Under the pieces are notes generated by a model that was not told where the DNA came from, ran no database searches, and saw only the letters and a program-made list of their open reading frames with translations. The position numbers were made by a program, and so were the translations under genes. 41,132 nt of DNA, from the IMG/VR virus record IMGVR_UViG_3300005663_000101, positions 1-41,132 of that record; one strand, written 5' to 3'. Positions 31,111-37,107 of the stretch are shown here, in pieces; positions within the stretch are counted from its first letter, which is position 1; every line of letters starts with the position of its first letter. Source of the stretch: a virus.

Positions 31111-31197
31111 GCAGTGACCCGCGAGACCCGGAACCTCTAAGCTTAGCCAACCGCTGGAAGGGAACGAAAAGAGAAGTCAAGACGGACTTACCACTGC
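31111..31197 (+). ncRNA. Structured RNA candidate of unknown class
   Basis: An 87-base GC-rich segment in AT-rich surroundings and without an ORF. Closing stem GCAGTG (31111-31116) with CACTGC (31192-31197). Inside are CTCT/AGAG (31135-31138 with 31170-31173), CCA/TGG (31147-31149 with 31155-31157) and AAGTC/GACTT (31174-31178 with 31185-31189, six-base loop). Unpaired regions are purine-rich. It is followed by the ribosome site of the gene at 31232. I compared it from memory with hammerhead, twister, hairpin and group I cores; none fits. Confidence 0.5.
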
Positions 31198-31231
31198 ATT
31201 TATATTATACCCTAATAATTGGAGGTGAGAG

Positions 31232-31510
31232 ATGGGAAGGCCAAAGCTAAAATGTGGTTGCGTTCCTGATGCGTCGGGGTACGGGTGGTGTAGGGAATGC
31301 GAGAGGGCGTTGGGAATAAAAGTATGGAAGAATTTATCACAAGAAAAAAAGGAATACGATCGTATGGTTGATCCTAATGGGAGCGAGGAATTCGATAGAT
31401 GCGAGATTGCGGGGGACGGCTGCTGTTCTTGCCATATAAACCCACCATGTTCTTTTTGTATGGCAAAAGAGTTAGGGGTTAATCAATTGGAGGCGAGAGA
31501 TGAAGGTTGA
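31232..31510 (+). CDS. Cys-rich zinc-binding-like protein
   Basis: A 92-aa protein with about ten Cys: CGC near residue 8, CREC near 20, and CCSCHINPPCSFC near 64-76. Likely binds one or two zinc ions. Ribosome site TTGGAGGTGAGAG. The N-terminus GRPKLK is basic. Overlaps the next start by 11 bases. Function unknown. Confidence 0.6.
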   Translation: MGRPKLKCGCVPDASGYGWCRECERALGIKVWKNLSQEKKEYDRMVDPNGSEEFDRCEIAGDGCCSCHINPPCSFCMAKELGVNQLEARDEG

Positions 31511-31691
31511 AGATAACGAAAGTTTTTTGAGGGGTGTTCTTTTTGCATTTGATATTGTAGCTGATTTTTCTGAATTTGCTGTATGTAGAAGAATCATTTC
31601 TGATGTGGGGCATGACAAACTAAAAGAAGTTGCGGAGAAACAGGGAAATAAAGAGATTTTGGAACTAATAGAATACGTTGGCGTCGAATAA
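31500..31691 (+). CDS. Hypothetical helical protein
   Basis: A 63-aa helical protein (SFLRGVLFAFDIVADFSEFAV, KLKEVAEKQGNKEIL). Ribosome site TTGGAGGCGAGAG lies inside the preceding gene. Function unknown. Confidence 0.55.
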   Translation: MKVEDNESFLRGVLFAFDIVADFSEFAVCRRIISDVGHDKLKEVAEKQGNKEILELIEYVGVE

Positions 31692-31696
31692 TATCT

Positions 31697-31709
31697 ATTA
31701 TGTAAAGTA
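31697..31709 (+). repeat. ATTATGTAAAGTA repeat, copy 1
   Basis: First of three exact 13-base copies (others 33406-33418, 33643-33655). The first two are followed within 12 bases by a GGAGGTG ribosome site. May be a regulator-binding or RNA element. Confidence 0.65.
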
Positions 31710-31727
31710 GATTGGAGGTGCTTAGTA

Positions 31728-31901
31728 ATGCTAAATAAATCGAATAAAGCGATAGCTATTCTTGGATTCGACATCTTCAGATTCGGAGACGACAAGTTAT
31801 TTGTTAAGCGTAATACCGGAGAGTCTCAAGGAGAGGGGACGGAAGTTGATGAAAAGAAGTTTAGTGAGCACATAAACAAGTACTATGAGGAGAATTTTTA
31901 A
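31728..31901 (+). CDS. Small hypothetical protein (57 aa)
   Basis: A 57-aa mixed protein (KAIAILGFDIFRFGDDKLFVKR, then an acidic helix). Ribosome site TTGGAGGTGCTTAGTA. The N-terminal part resembles a small beta hairpin. Function unknown. Confidence 0.5.
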   Translation: MLNKSNKAIAILGFDIFRFGDDKLFVKRNTGESQGEGTEVDEKKFSEHINKYYEENF

Positions 31902-31937
31902 TAAATCCTAGTAAGCAGATTTAATAAATAAGACAAA

Positions 31938-31971
31938 ATTAATCTCCCCACGTGTTGTGCTGTAGATTAAT
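31938..31971 (+). terminator. Hairpin in the small-gene operon
   Basis: ATTAATCT (31938-31945) pairs with AGATTAAT (31964-31971) over an 18-base GC-rich loop. Lies in the 110-base gap before the gene at 32011. No T-run; may be an attenuator or processing site. Confidence 0.4.
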
Positions 31972-32010
31972 AAATATCAAAGTTTTGTAAAATAAATAGG
32001 AGGCTAGAGA

Positions 32011-32166
32011 ATGGATGGTTTAGTGATAAAGGGATTAAATAGCCGTTTGGATAGGATGGTTGAGCAGACTACAGAACCAGAACCCCACGTGATTTCGGCA
32101 GGTAATTACAATTGGGATGATACGAGTCCCGGCGGAGTGTCGGCTGGGGATGCCGGTAGGGATTAA
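32011..32166 (+). CDS. Small hypothetical protein (51 aa)
   Basis: A 51-aa ORF (LVIKGLNSRLDRMVEQ, then a Gly/Ser/Asp-rich flexible tail). Ribosome site TAGGAGGCTAGAGA. Function unknown. Confidence 0.5.
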   Translation: MDGLVIKGLNSRLDRMVEQTTEPEPHVISAGNYNWDDTSPGGVSAGDAGRD

Positions 32167-32183
32167 TTGGAGGTGAAAAACAA

Positions 32184-32627
32184 ATGAAGAGAGATGAAAA
32201 AACAACACAGAAAATCATTATAATTTCCGTTTTGGTTTTTACACTATTTATCTTCTTGACGACCGCCTATTTGCCTGAGAAAAGAGATTATTCGCCTAAA
32301 ATAGAAATAAAAACGGCCAATATAATTTCGTTGACGGATCGTACAGATAAAATAAACCGTTCACTAGGTCCGTTTATTTTGTTTGTAGGCTCGTATATCT
32401 ATAAAGGCACAACGGAGGAATACTACCTTTTTTATGAGGAAATTAATCACGGGTACTATAAAAAGAAAAAGTTGCCAGTATACAGCACTATAATAAAAAA
32501 GGGTGACGACGTGTACCCTCATTATGAGACTAAAACCACGTGGGAAGGGAACGAAGTCTTTAGCTGGAGGAGTGATATACATACGTTGTTTGTGCCGGGG
32601 GGGACAATAGTTAGAAGTGTAAAGTAG
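32184..32627 (+). CDS. Membrane-anchored protein
   Basis: A 147-aa protein with a basic N-terminus and one membrane segment (IIIISVLVFTLFIFLTTAYL, residues 11-30), then a soluble beta-rich domain (SYIYKGTTEEYYLFYEE, ending VPGGTIVRSVK). An N-in topology puts the domain outside the cytoplasm. Similar small membrane proteins are frequent in early phage regions. Ribosome site TTGGAGGTGAAAAACAA. Function unknown. Confidence 0.6.
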   Translation: MKRDEKTTQKIIIISVLVFTLFIFLTTAYLPEKRDYSPKIEIKTANIISLTDRTDKINRSLGPFILFVGSYIYKGTTEEYYLFYEEINHGYYKKKKLPVYSTIIKKGDDVYPHYETKTTWEGNEVFSWRSDIHTLFVPGGTIVRSVK

Positions 32628-32694
32628 CATTAGGATTAACATGAAAGGGCGTTATTAACGTTTATTGTGGGATTAATTAATTTGGAGGTGAGGT

Positions 32695-33027
32695 ATGGAA
32701 ATTACAAATAGGGGGTTTAGTCTTATGAAATTCAAAGATGTAAACAGGGAGGACTTCTCATTACAAGAAAGCAGTCTAGCAACAGATGATTGTGTTTGGC
32801 TGGGTATAGATAAACCTAGTGTTTCTATCAATAAATGGGAAGCCGATTTAATCGGGATAAAATACGACGAAAATGGTGGGGGTCCTAATAGTTTTGTGAA
32901 TTATAAATTACCCGAAACCGCGTTTATTTCGTCTAGAATGCATTTAAACAGAGAGCAAGTGTCTGAATTATTACCGCACTTAAAAAGGTTTGTTGATACG
33001 GGGGGGATAGTAAAAGAGTTCAATTGA
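32695..33027 (+). CDS. Conserved phage protein (SSLATDDCVWLGID type)
   Basis: A 110-aa protein with FSLQESSLATDDCVWLGID, RMHLNREQVSELLPHLKRF and a final VDTGGIV. I recognise this layout from many phages; its function is unknown. Ribosome site TTGGAGGTGAGGT. Confidence 0.7.
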   Translation: MEITNRGFSLMKFKDVNREDFSLQESSLATDDCVWLGIDKPSVSINKWEADLIGIKYDENGGGPNSFVNYKLPETAFISSRMHLNREQVSELLPHLKRFVDTGGIVKEFN

Positions 33028-33065
33028 TTAGATAAAAGCGTTTTGAATAGTTTGGAGGCGAGAGA

Positions 33066-33392
33066 ATGAAAGAGATAGGCATAAATGAGACCGCATTAGC
33101 AATATTGGCTAATTATCATAGTTTTTGCAAGCAGAATGAAGTTGAATATGGGAAAATTGTCGTTTCAAATTTTGATTATGGCAGGAAAGATTGCGGATGT
33201 AGAATCAGAATATTTTTAGATGGGAATACGCTTGAAATGGATTGTTATGAGGATAAAAACATTTCTTTTGACTTTATTTGTGATGGCGAAGGAGCAAATA
33301 GAGGGGAAATAGTTAGCTTGAAAAGTTTAATCGATGTTTTTGAAGACCTTTTTATTGATTATAAAAAGTTTTGGACTGAAATACCAGGGTAG
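33066..33392 (+). CDS. Hypothetical protein
   Basis: A 108-aa alpha/beta protein with a short Cys pair (DCGCRIRI) and acidic C-terminal half. Ribosome site TTGGAGGCGAGAG. Function unknown. Confidence 0.55.
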   Translation: MKEIGINETALAILANYHSFCKQNEVEYGKIVVSNFDYGRKDCGCRIRIFLDGNTLEMDCYEDKNISFDFICDGEGANRGEIVSLKSLIDVFEDLFIDYKKFWTEIPG

Positions 33393-33405
33393 TAACGTAA
33401 CATTC

Positions 33406-33418
33406 ATTATGTAAAGTA
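33406..33418 (+). repeat. ATTATGTAAAGTA repeat, copy 2
   Basis: Exact 13-base copy. With copy 3 the match extends to 16 bases (CATTATGTAAAGTAAA, 33405-33420 and 33642-33657). Followed by TAGGAGGTG, the ribosome site of the gene at 33435. Confidence 0.65.
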
Positions 33419-33434
33419 AATAGGAGGTGAGAAG

Positions 33435-33635
33435 ATGAGCGATAACAAAGAAAAATTAAATGACAGGGAGAAATTGTTTATATTGGAATCTATAACTAGA
33501 TTTTACAATTCCCTCGGCAATCCAAATAAAGAAGCCCAAAACATTTTTGATTCTTTAAATACAAAGTTAAGAACAGAAAATATTGAAAAATTGATTCAAG
33601 ATTCGGCACCAACAACTCAATTTCTATTAGGTTAA
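33435..33635 (+). CDS. Hypothetical helical protein
   Basis: A 66-aa charged helical protein (DREKLFILESITRFYNSLGN). Ribosome site TAGGAGGTGAGAAG. Function unknown. Confidence 0.55.
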   Translation: MSDNKEKLNDREKLFILESITRFYNSLGNPNKEAQNIFDSLNTKLRTENIEKLIQDSAPTTQFLLG

Positions 33636-33642
33636 AATAACC

Positions 33643-33655
33643 ATTATGTAAAGTA
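33643..33655 (+). repeat. ATTATGTAAAGTA repeat, copy 3
   Basis: Third exact copy, here without a ribosome site and instead 11 bases before the inverted repeat at 33666-33694. Confidence 0.65.
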
Positions 33656-33665
33656 AACCCATTTT

Positions 33666-33694
33666 TTTACACATATAATAAGAATGTGTGTAAA
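33666..33694. promoter_or_regulatory. Inverted repeat around a TATAAT box
   Basis: TTTACACA (33666-33673) and TGTGTAAA (33687-33694) are perfect reverse complements around a 13-base centre that contains TATAAT (33674-33679). No good -35 is present at the proper distance, so this may be an activator-dependent promoter or operator for the gene at 33728. Confidence 0.5.
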
Positions 33695-33727
33695 GTTTGA
33701 TCATTTTTATACATAAGAGGAGAAAAC

Positions 33728-33970
33728 ATGTCGGATAAGAAAAAAACATTCCCATATACAAAATTTGGGCAAACTTTAGAAGTGGAAATCGCAACAGTGA
33801 CCGGAGGGAGGTTAGATAATCCCCCTAAGGGTAGTTGGGATTATGAAGTGTGGATAGAAAGCGCTGAAGACTGGTACATATTTGGCACTAAAAAGTATGT
33901 AAATTTTACAATTAGAATAGTGAATAAGGGAATGTGGTTTAAAGCTAAGGAGCGTATCGGTATTAACTAA
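33728..33970 (+). CDS. Hypothetical protein
   Basis: An 80-aa beta-rich protein with aromatic residues (WDYEVWIESAEDWYIFG). Ribosome site AAGAGGAGAAAAC. Followed by a strong hairpin, so it closes the small-gene operon. Function unknown. Confidence 0.55.
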   Translation: MSDKKKTFPYTKFGQTLEVEIATVTGGRLDNPPKGSWDYEVWIESAEDWYIFGTKKYVNFTIRIVNKGMWFKAKERIGIN

Positions 33971-33997
33971 CCATATGGGGGACGTGACCCATATGGT
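33970..33997 (+). terminator. Hairpin closing the small-gene operon
   Basis: Perfect 10-bp stem (33970-33979 with 33988-33997) and an eight-base loop, starting at the stop codon of the preceding gene. No T-run. Forms the left border of the esterase island. Confidence 0.6.
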
Positions 33998-34068
33998 ATA
34001 AAACTGTGAGATTTTTAAATTTGTAATATACTTTAGGTAGACGAATTCTATTTAGAAAGGGGTTTAAA

Positions 34069-34359
34069 TTGGACATAATCAAAGAAAACATTTTAGTTTT
34101 GAAGATAGTTAACAATGAGAAAGCAAGTAATGACTCTATTATAGGGGCTATAAAAGGGGGATTATCATCGTCTCATAGATTTACCGATGAATTTCCGGAA
34201 TGTAAGGGTGCTTTTCTTCTCGCTTATAATAGTGTTGCAGATAAGGATAAAGATAGATTGAACTTATTGAAAGTTGTTAGCGGCGATCAATTAGTCGATA
34301 TTACCGACGAACTATACGAAGAGAAAAAAGATTTAGTTTGGAGTGTTTTCAAAGATTAG
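34069..34359 (+). CDS. Paralogue A flanking the esterase gene
   Basis: A 96-aa protein of unknown function, TTG start after AAAGGGGTTTAAA. It aligns end to end with the gene at 35896: an IIKENILVLKI start, a middle helix ending in a Gly, the FLLAYNSVADKDKD segment, then LLKVVSGDQLVDITDELYEE against LLKVMDNEELTEISNEQYQE. The pair lies on both sides of the esterase lipoprotein, about 1.5 kb apart. Confidence 0.65.
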   Translation: MDIIKENILVLKIVNNEKASNDSIIGAIKGGLSSSHRFTDEFPECKGAFLLAYNSVADKDKDRLNLLKVVSGDQLVDITDELYEEKKDLVWSVFKD

Positions 34360-34374
34360 GTAAAATTAAACTAA

Positions 34375-34521
34375 TGTAGGAATTGTACAAGCCTGTTAAC
34401 ACTAATATGCGCGTTGGCTTTTGGTGGGAATCCGAATCTACATTATTTACGGCCCCAGCGTAGGCTTCACGCCTGCGTCCTGATGATCTATATGGCTTAG
34501 TGGGGCCGGTCCGAACTCCGT
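34375..34521 (+). ncRNA. Folded leader RNA before the esterase gene
   Basis: Two modules without an ORF. Module 1: TGTAG (34375-34379) with CTACA (34438-34442), enclosing AAGCC/GGCTT (34389-34393 with 34416-34420). Module 2: an eight-base perfect stem, 34450-34457 with 34501-34508 (CGGCCCCA with TGGGGCCG), enclosing an eight-pair hairpin, 34458-34465 with 34471-34478. ACGG (34449-34452) can alternatively pair with CCGT (34518-34521), next to the weak ribosome site, so a switch between folds could control translation. No known class recognised. Confidence 0.5.
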
Positions 34522-34528
34522 GGAAGTG

Positions 34529-35353
34529 ATGAATATTAAATTAATCCTTATCTTAGTCATATTATTAACCGCTTGCGCCCCTATTAATAATTCAATCTCA
34601 TTAGAGATCAAACAACCTCCTACAAAAATATTCATTCTAGCTGGTCAATCAAATATGGTTGGTAGAGCTGGGTTAATTGAAGATGATTTTAATTATTTCA
34701 ATGAAAACATTCTAGTTTTTGGGAATGATTATCAATTAAAGATAGCTTATGAGCCTATAGATAATGGTGATGGGCAGATTGATATAGCATCATATGACAA
34801 ACGTCCCCAATTTGGCCCTTCAATGCCATTTGGGATAGCTATGAGTACTTATCTAAACCAAAAGGTCATACTAGTCCCCTGTGCGTTAGGTGGATCGTCT
34901 ATATCTCAATGGGAGAGACCTAAAAACCCGTTGGATACGTACACATTGTATGGATCTTTAGTAAATAGAGCATTGATAGCAAAACAAATGAGTAATGGGA
35001 TCATAGCGGGTGTAATTTGGTTTCAGGGTGAGAAGGACGCCGTTAGTTATTTAGACACGCATTCTAATTACTTAAATCTATTCATTAAATTCGCAACAAA
35101 TATCAGAATAGATTTAAGAGATAGCCAGATGCCGTTTATTTATGCCCAGTTAGGGCCACAAGATAATAATGAACTGTTTACGTACTGGGATGATATAAAA
35201 GCGCAACAGGAGCAAGCCCAATATCTAATCTCTAATTCAAAGATGATTAAAACCGATGATCTAACCATATTTGATTATGTTCATTTCACGCATAGAAGCT
35301 ATGAACTTATAGGGCAAAGATTCGCTGAGGCCTTTATTAAAGTTGATATATAA
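34529..35353 (+). CDS. SGNH-type esterase lipoprotein (sialate O-acetylesterase-like)
   Basis: A 274-aa protein. Its signal ends in lipobox LLTAC (Cys16 from ATG 34529), so it should be membrane-anchored and face outwards. The SGNH/carbohydrate esterase blocks are present: FILAGQSNMVGR (nucleophile Ser), GGSSISQW (oxyanion Gly), VIWFQGEKDA and the C-terminal DYVHFTHRSY (Asp/His). The family removes acetyl groups from sugars, so it may change host surface glycans or LPS. No good ribosome site precedes the ATG (a GTG lies at 34520), in line with control by the leader RNA. Sits alone in an island between hairpins: a cargo-like gene. Confidence 0.75.
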   Translation: MNIKLILILVILLTACAPINNSISLEIKQPPTKIFILAGQSNMVGRAGLIEDDFNYFNENILVFGNDYQLKIAYEPIDNGDGQIDIASYDKRPQFGPSMPFGIAMSTYLNQKVILVPCALGGSSISQWERPKNPLDTYTLYGSLVNRALIAKQMSNGIIAGVIWFQGEKDAVSYLDTHSNYLNLFIKFATNIRIDLRDSQMPFIYAQLGPQDNNELFTYWDDIKAQQEQAQYLISNSKMIKTDDLTIFDYVHFTHRSYELIGQRFAEAFIKVDI

Positions 35354-35360
35354 TATATAT

Positions 35361-35411
35361 CAATGGGAACCGGGAATCCCGGGCGATCGCCAATGCAACC
35401 GGTAATCCCGG
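35361..35411. repeat. GC-rich repeat element centred on GCGATCGC
   Basis: Two imperfect direct copies, 35361-35382 and 35391-35411 (CAATG, then A-ACCGG-x-AATCCCGG), are separated exactly by the palindrome GCGATCGC (35383-35390). Each copy itself contains the near-palindrome ACCGGGAATCCCGG. The element lies eight bases after the esterase stop in very AT-rich DNA. It could be a recombination, partition or protein-binding site, or the remnant of a mobile element. No family recognised. Confidence 0.65.
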
Positions 35412-35431
35412 AAAATAAAGGAAGTATATTA

Positions 35432-35584
35432 ATGAATCACGTTTCGCCGAAAAATTTACTTGAATCAGTACATAATCACATAAAAGATATGGAGGAATGC
35501 ACACCATTAGACTATGAAACATCCGATGATGATGATGATGTATGCAATAGCCTGTTGGAATTATGTTGTAAATACATTTTTTGA
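35432..35584 (+). CDS. Small acidic protein
   Basis: A 50-aa protein with a DDDDD run and two terminal Cys. ATG 35432 has the site AAAGGAAGTATATT; a longer frame would begin within the repeat element. Function unknown. Confidence 0.45.
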   Translation: MNHVSPKNLLESVHNHIKDMEECTPLDYETSDDDDDVCNSLLELCCKYIF

Positions 35585-35607
35585 ATTAGGGGTTAAATAC
35601 ATTTGAT

Positions 35608-35811
35608 ATGGATATTGAATTTAAAATAGGCGATAGAATCGAACACTCTGAAAGTACTGGACTGTTTGGAATCATTAGAAATATAGACGAAAACTTAATG
35701 GGCTATGAAACATATTTCATTCAATGGCAGAATGGTTACTATATGAAATATCAGTGGACCAACCGCATAAAGCATCGTGTATCTAAAGAAATGGCTAATC
35801 AATTTTTGTAA
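35608..35811 (+). CDS. Hypothetical small barrel-like protein
   Basis: A 67-aa basic protein. FKIGDRIEHSESTGLFGIIRNID and YFIQWQNGYYMKYQW resemble small SH3-like barrel proteins of phages. No ribosome site directly before the ATG; GGGGTT lies about 14 bases upstream. Function unknown. Confidence 0.5.
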   Translation: MDIEFKIGDRIEHSESTGLFGIIRNIDENLMGYETYFIQWQNGYYMKYQWTNRIKHRVSKEMANQFL

Positions 35812-35895
35812 AATCCTGATTATTAACCCGAAAATATAAAAATCCCTCAAAAAAGACTGTGTAAACCTGTAAAGTACAAAAAAAGGAATGAATTA

Positions 35896-36186
35896 ATGTA
35901 TGTTTTCAAAGATAATATGCTAGCTATTAAGATGGAGTATGGAAATCCTAAAATTAATAAACCGATACTGAAAGCTCTGAGAGATGGAAGGGCTAAATAC
36001 TATGTGCCTTTTGGAGCGAAGATAGAAAATAAATATGTATTGTTAATTGGGTACAAAAATATAGCTGATAAGAAGAAGGATATCCCAGAACTCTTAAAAG
36101 TAATGGATAATGAGGAACTAACTGAGATATCAAACGAGCAATACCAAGAGTTCAAATTACTTCCTTGGACCAACCTGGATATTTAA
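35896..36186 (+). CDS. Paralogue B flanking the esterase gene
   Basis: A 96-aa protein, the same length as the gene at 34069 and similar along its length (see that entry); shared ADKxKD and LLKV motifs are the most obvious. Ribosome site AAAAAGGAATGAATTA. Function unknown. The duplication around the esterase suggests insertion between a duplicated pair or a replicated cargo unit. Confidence 0.65.
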   Translation: MYVFKDNMLAIKMEYGNPKINKPILKALRDGRAKYYVPFGAKIENKYVLLIGYKNIADKKKDIPELLKVMDNEELTEISNEQYQEFKLLPWTNLDI

Positions 36187-36232
36187 CTAATGTTTATTTG
36201 ATGATCAATTGAAAATTCTAGAAAATGAAGAT

Positions 36233-36263
36233 ATAGTCAAATTACAATATGAGGTTTGACTAT
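36233..36263 (+). terminator. Hairpin at the end of the esterase island
   Basis: ATAGTCAAA (36233-36241) pairs perfectly with TTTGACTAT (36255-36263) over a 13-base loop. Just upstream of the intrinsic terminator at 36270-36302. Confidence 0.55.
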
Positions 36264-36269
36264 CTTATT

Positions 36270-36302
36270 GCCCTTGAGAATTGCCGTTCTTGAGGGCTTT
36301 TT
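36270..36302 (+). terminator. Intrinsic terminator
   Basis: Eleven-pair stem (two G-T pairs) between 36270-36280 and 36287-36297, followed by five T. Classical rho-independent form ending the rightward transcript; right border of the esterase island. Confidence 0.85.
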
Positions 36303-36342
36303 CATTTAATATCTTATTTGATGGTTATTTGATAGCAATCAT

Positions 36343-36543
36343 TTAAAGAATAGACATTGAACTTGGATCGCAAGTAGAGCAATAAAAACCAGGCTCTTCA
36401 ACTTTGAACATTAATTCAGCTGATTTTTTAGATTTATATGTATGCTGTTCAATGAATTTCATAAATACTTGATTGAAAAAGCTATGACAGCCCATACACT
36501 GTTCTTGAGCTATAAGGTCACTGCTATCATAATACGGATTCAT
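36343..36543 (-). CDS. Small zinc-ribbon-like protein
   Basis: A 66-aa protein with CMGC (about 16-19) and CSTC (about 55-58) knuckles around a helical middle part. Likely one zinc ribbon. Site GGGGATAAAA before the ATG. Downstream partner of the holin gene on this strand. Function unknown. Confidence 0.55.
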   Translation of the reverse strand: MNPYYDSSDLIAQEQCMGCHSFFNQVFMKFIEQHTYKSKKSAELMFKVEEPGFYCSTCDPSSMSIL

Positions 36544-36630
36544 TTTTATCCCCTTGCATGCCGGGGGGCTGGAAGCGACTTTGAACCCCCGACATATTAC
36601 TAGCGTATCAAACTAATATAATAAACAAAG

Positions 36631-37053
36631 TTATTTTTTCATTACTGCAAATACCTTCTCAATTGAACGACCACCAAAATAGAAGATCACCACGGTCATC
36701 ATCACGTCTTTATGTAGACCGGTGAACTCGATGTCTGGAAAATTAAAAGAGGGGCTAATCATCGTCCAGGTATAGATAACTAGACAGACGATGGACCATA
36801 GGGGTCTATGAAACGCAGCAAGGAACGCTGTGAAGGCCGTACCATTCTTTAGCTCTTCTTTTGCTAGGGCTCTTGCTGAAGCTCGATCTTCTATTTCCTT
36901 TTCCATTTTCTTGAAATCAATACTAAGAAGCTCTGTATTGATGCTCCGTTCTAATTTTAACTTTTCCTGTTCACTCATTTTTTCTGGGCCTATAAAATTG
37001 CTCACCGCTCTCATTGCTATATCGGCTATTGGACCTATTAAAGTATTTAACAT
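36631..37053 (-). CDS. Three-TM holin-like protein
   Basis: A 140-aa protein of the holin_3TM type: an amphipathic N-terminal helix, a charged DRASARALAKEELKNG segment, then AFLAAFHRPLWSIVCLVIYTW and VMMTVVIFYFGGRSIEK. The HRP motif and the GGRSIEK end are the pattern I know from this family. It would permeabilise the inner membrane so that the endolysin (25472-25984) reaches the wall. Unusual distance of 11 kb between holin and endolysin. Ribosome site AAGGAGTTTAAAT. Confidence 0.7.
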   Translation of the reverse strand: MLNTLIGPIADIAMRAVSNFIGPEKMSEQEKLKLERSINTELLSIDFKKMEKEIEDRASARALAKEELKNGTAFTAFLAAFHRPLWSIVCLVIYTWTMISPSFNFPDIEFTGLHKDVMMTVVIFYFGGRSIEKVFAVMKK

Positions 37054-37064
37054 ATTTAAACTCC

Positions 37065-37092
37065 TTGATTAATATATTTACTATGCTAGAAT
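37065..37092 (+). promoter_or_regulatory. Promoter of the packaging operon
   Basis: TTGATT (37065-37070), 16 bases, TAGAAT (37087-37092) with TGC directly upstream (extended -10). Start near 37099, nine bases before the ATG at 37108. Drives the dead recombinase gene and perhaps the methyltransferase and terminase genes. Confidence 0.6.
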
Positions 37093-37107
37093 ACCCGTCG
37101 GTGAGTT

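Noticed and set aside
31111-31197. Group I intron or hairpin ribozyme (short stretches such as GGAACCTCT and AGAGAAGTCAA recall known cores)
   Set aside because: The region is too short for group I and the P7/P3 core and loop B consensus are absent; the matches are short and probably chance.
34370-34445. tRNA-like fold ending in CTACA
   Set aside because: Only five acceptor pairs and no TTCRA loop or CCA-adjacent discriminator.
34478-34520. Hammerhead ribozyme core (CTGATGA followed by a CCGAAC segment)
   Set aside because: The obligatory GAAA and the surrounding three stems are missing; CTGATGA lies in a loop of module 2.
36560-36625. Possible tRNA or tRNA 3' half on the minus strand (GGTTCAAA box, CGGGGG/CCCCCG stem)
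   Set aside because: The T-stem does not pair, there is no anticodon arm of proper size and the acceptor ends do not match. At most a hairpin or a distant att-like remnant.
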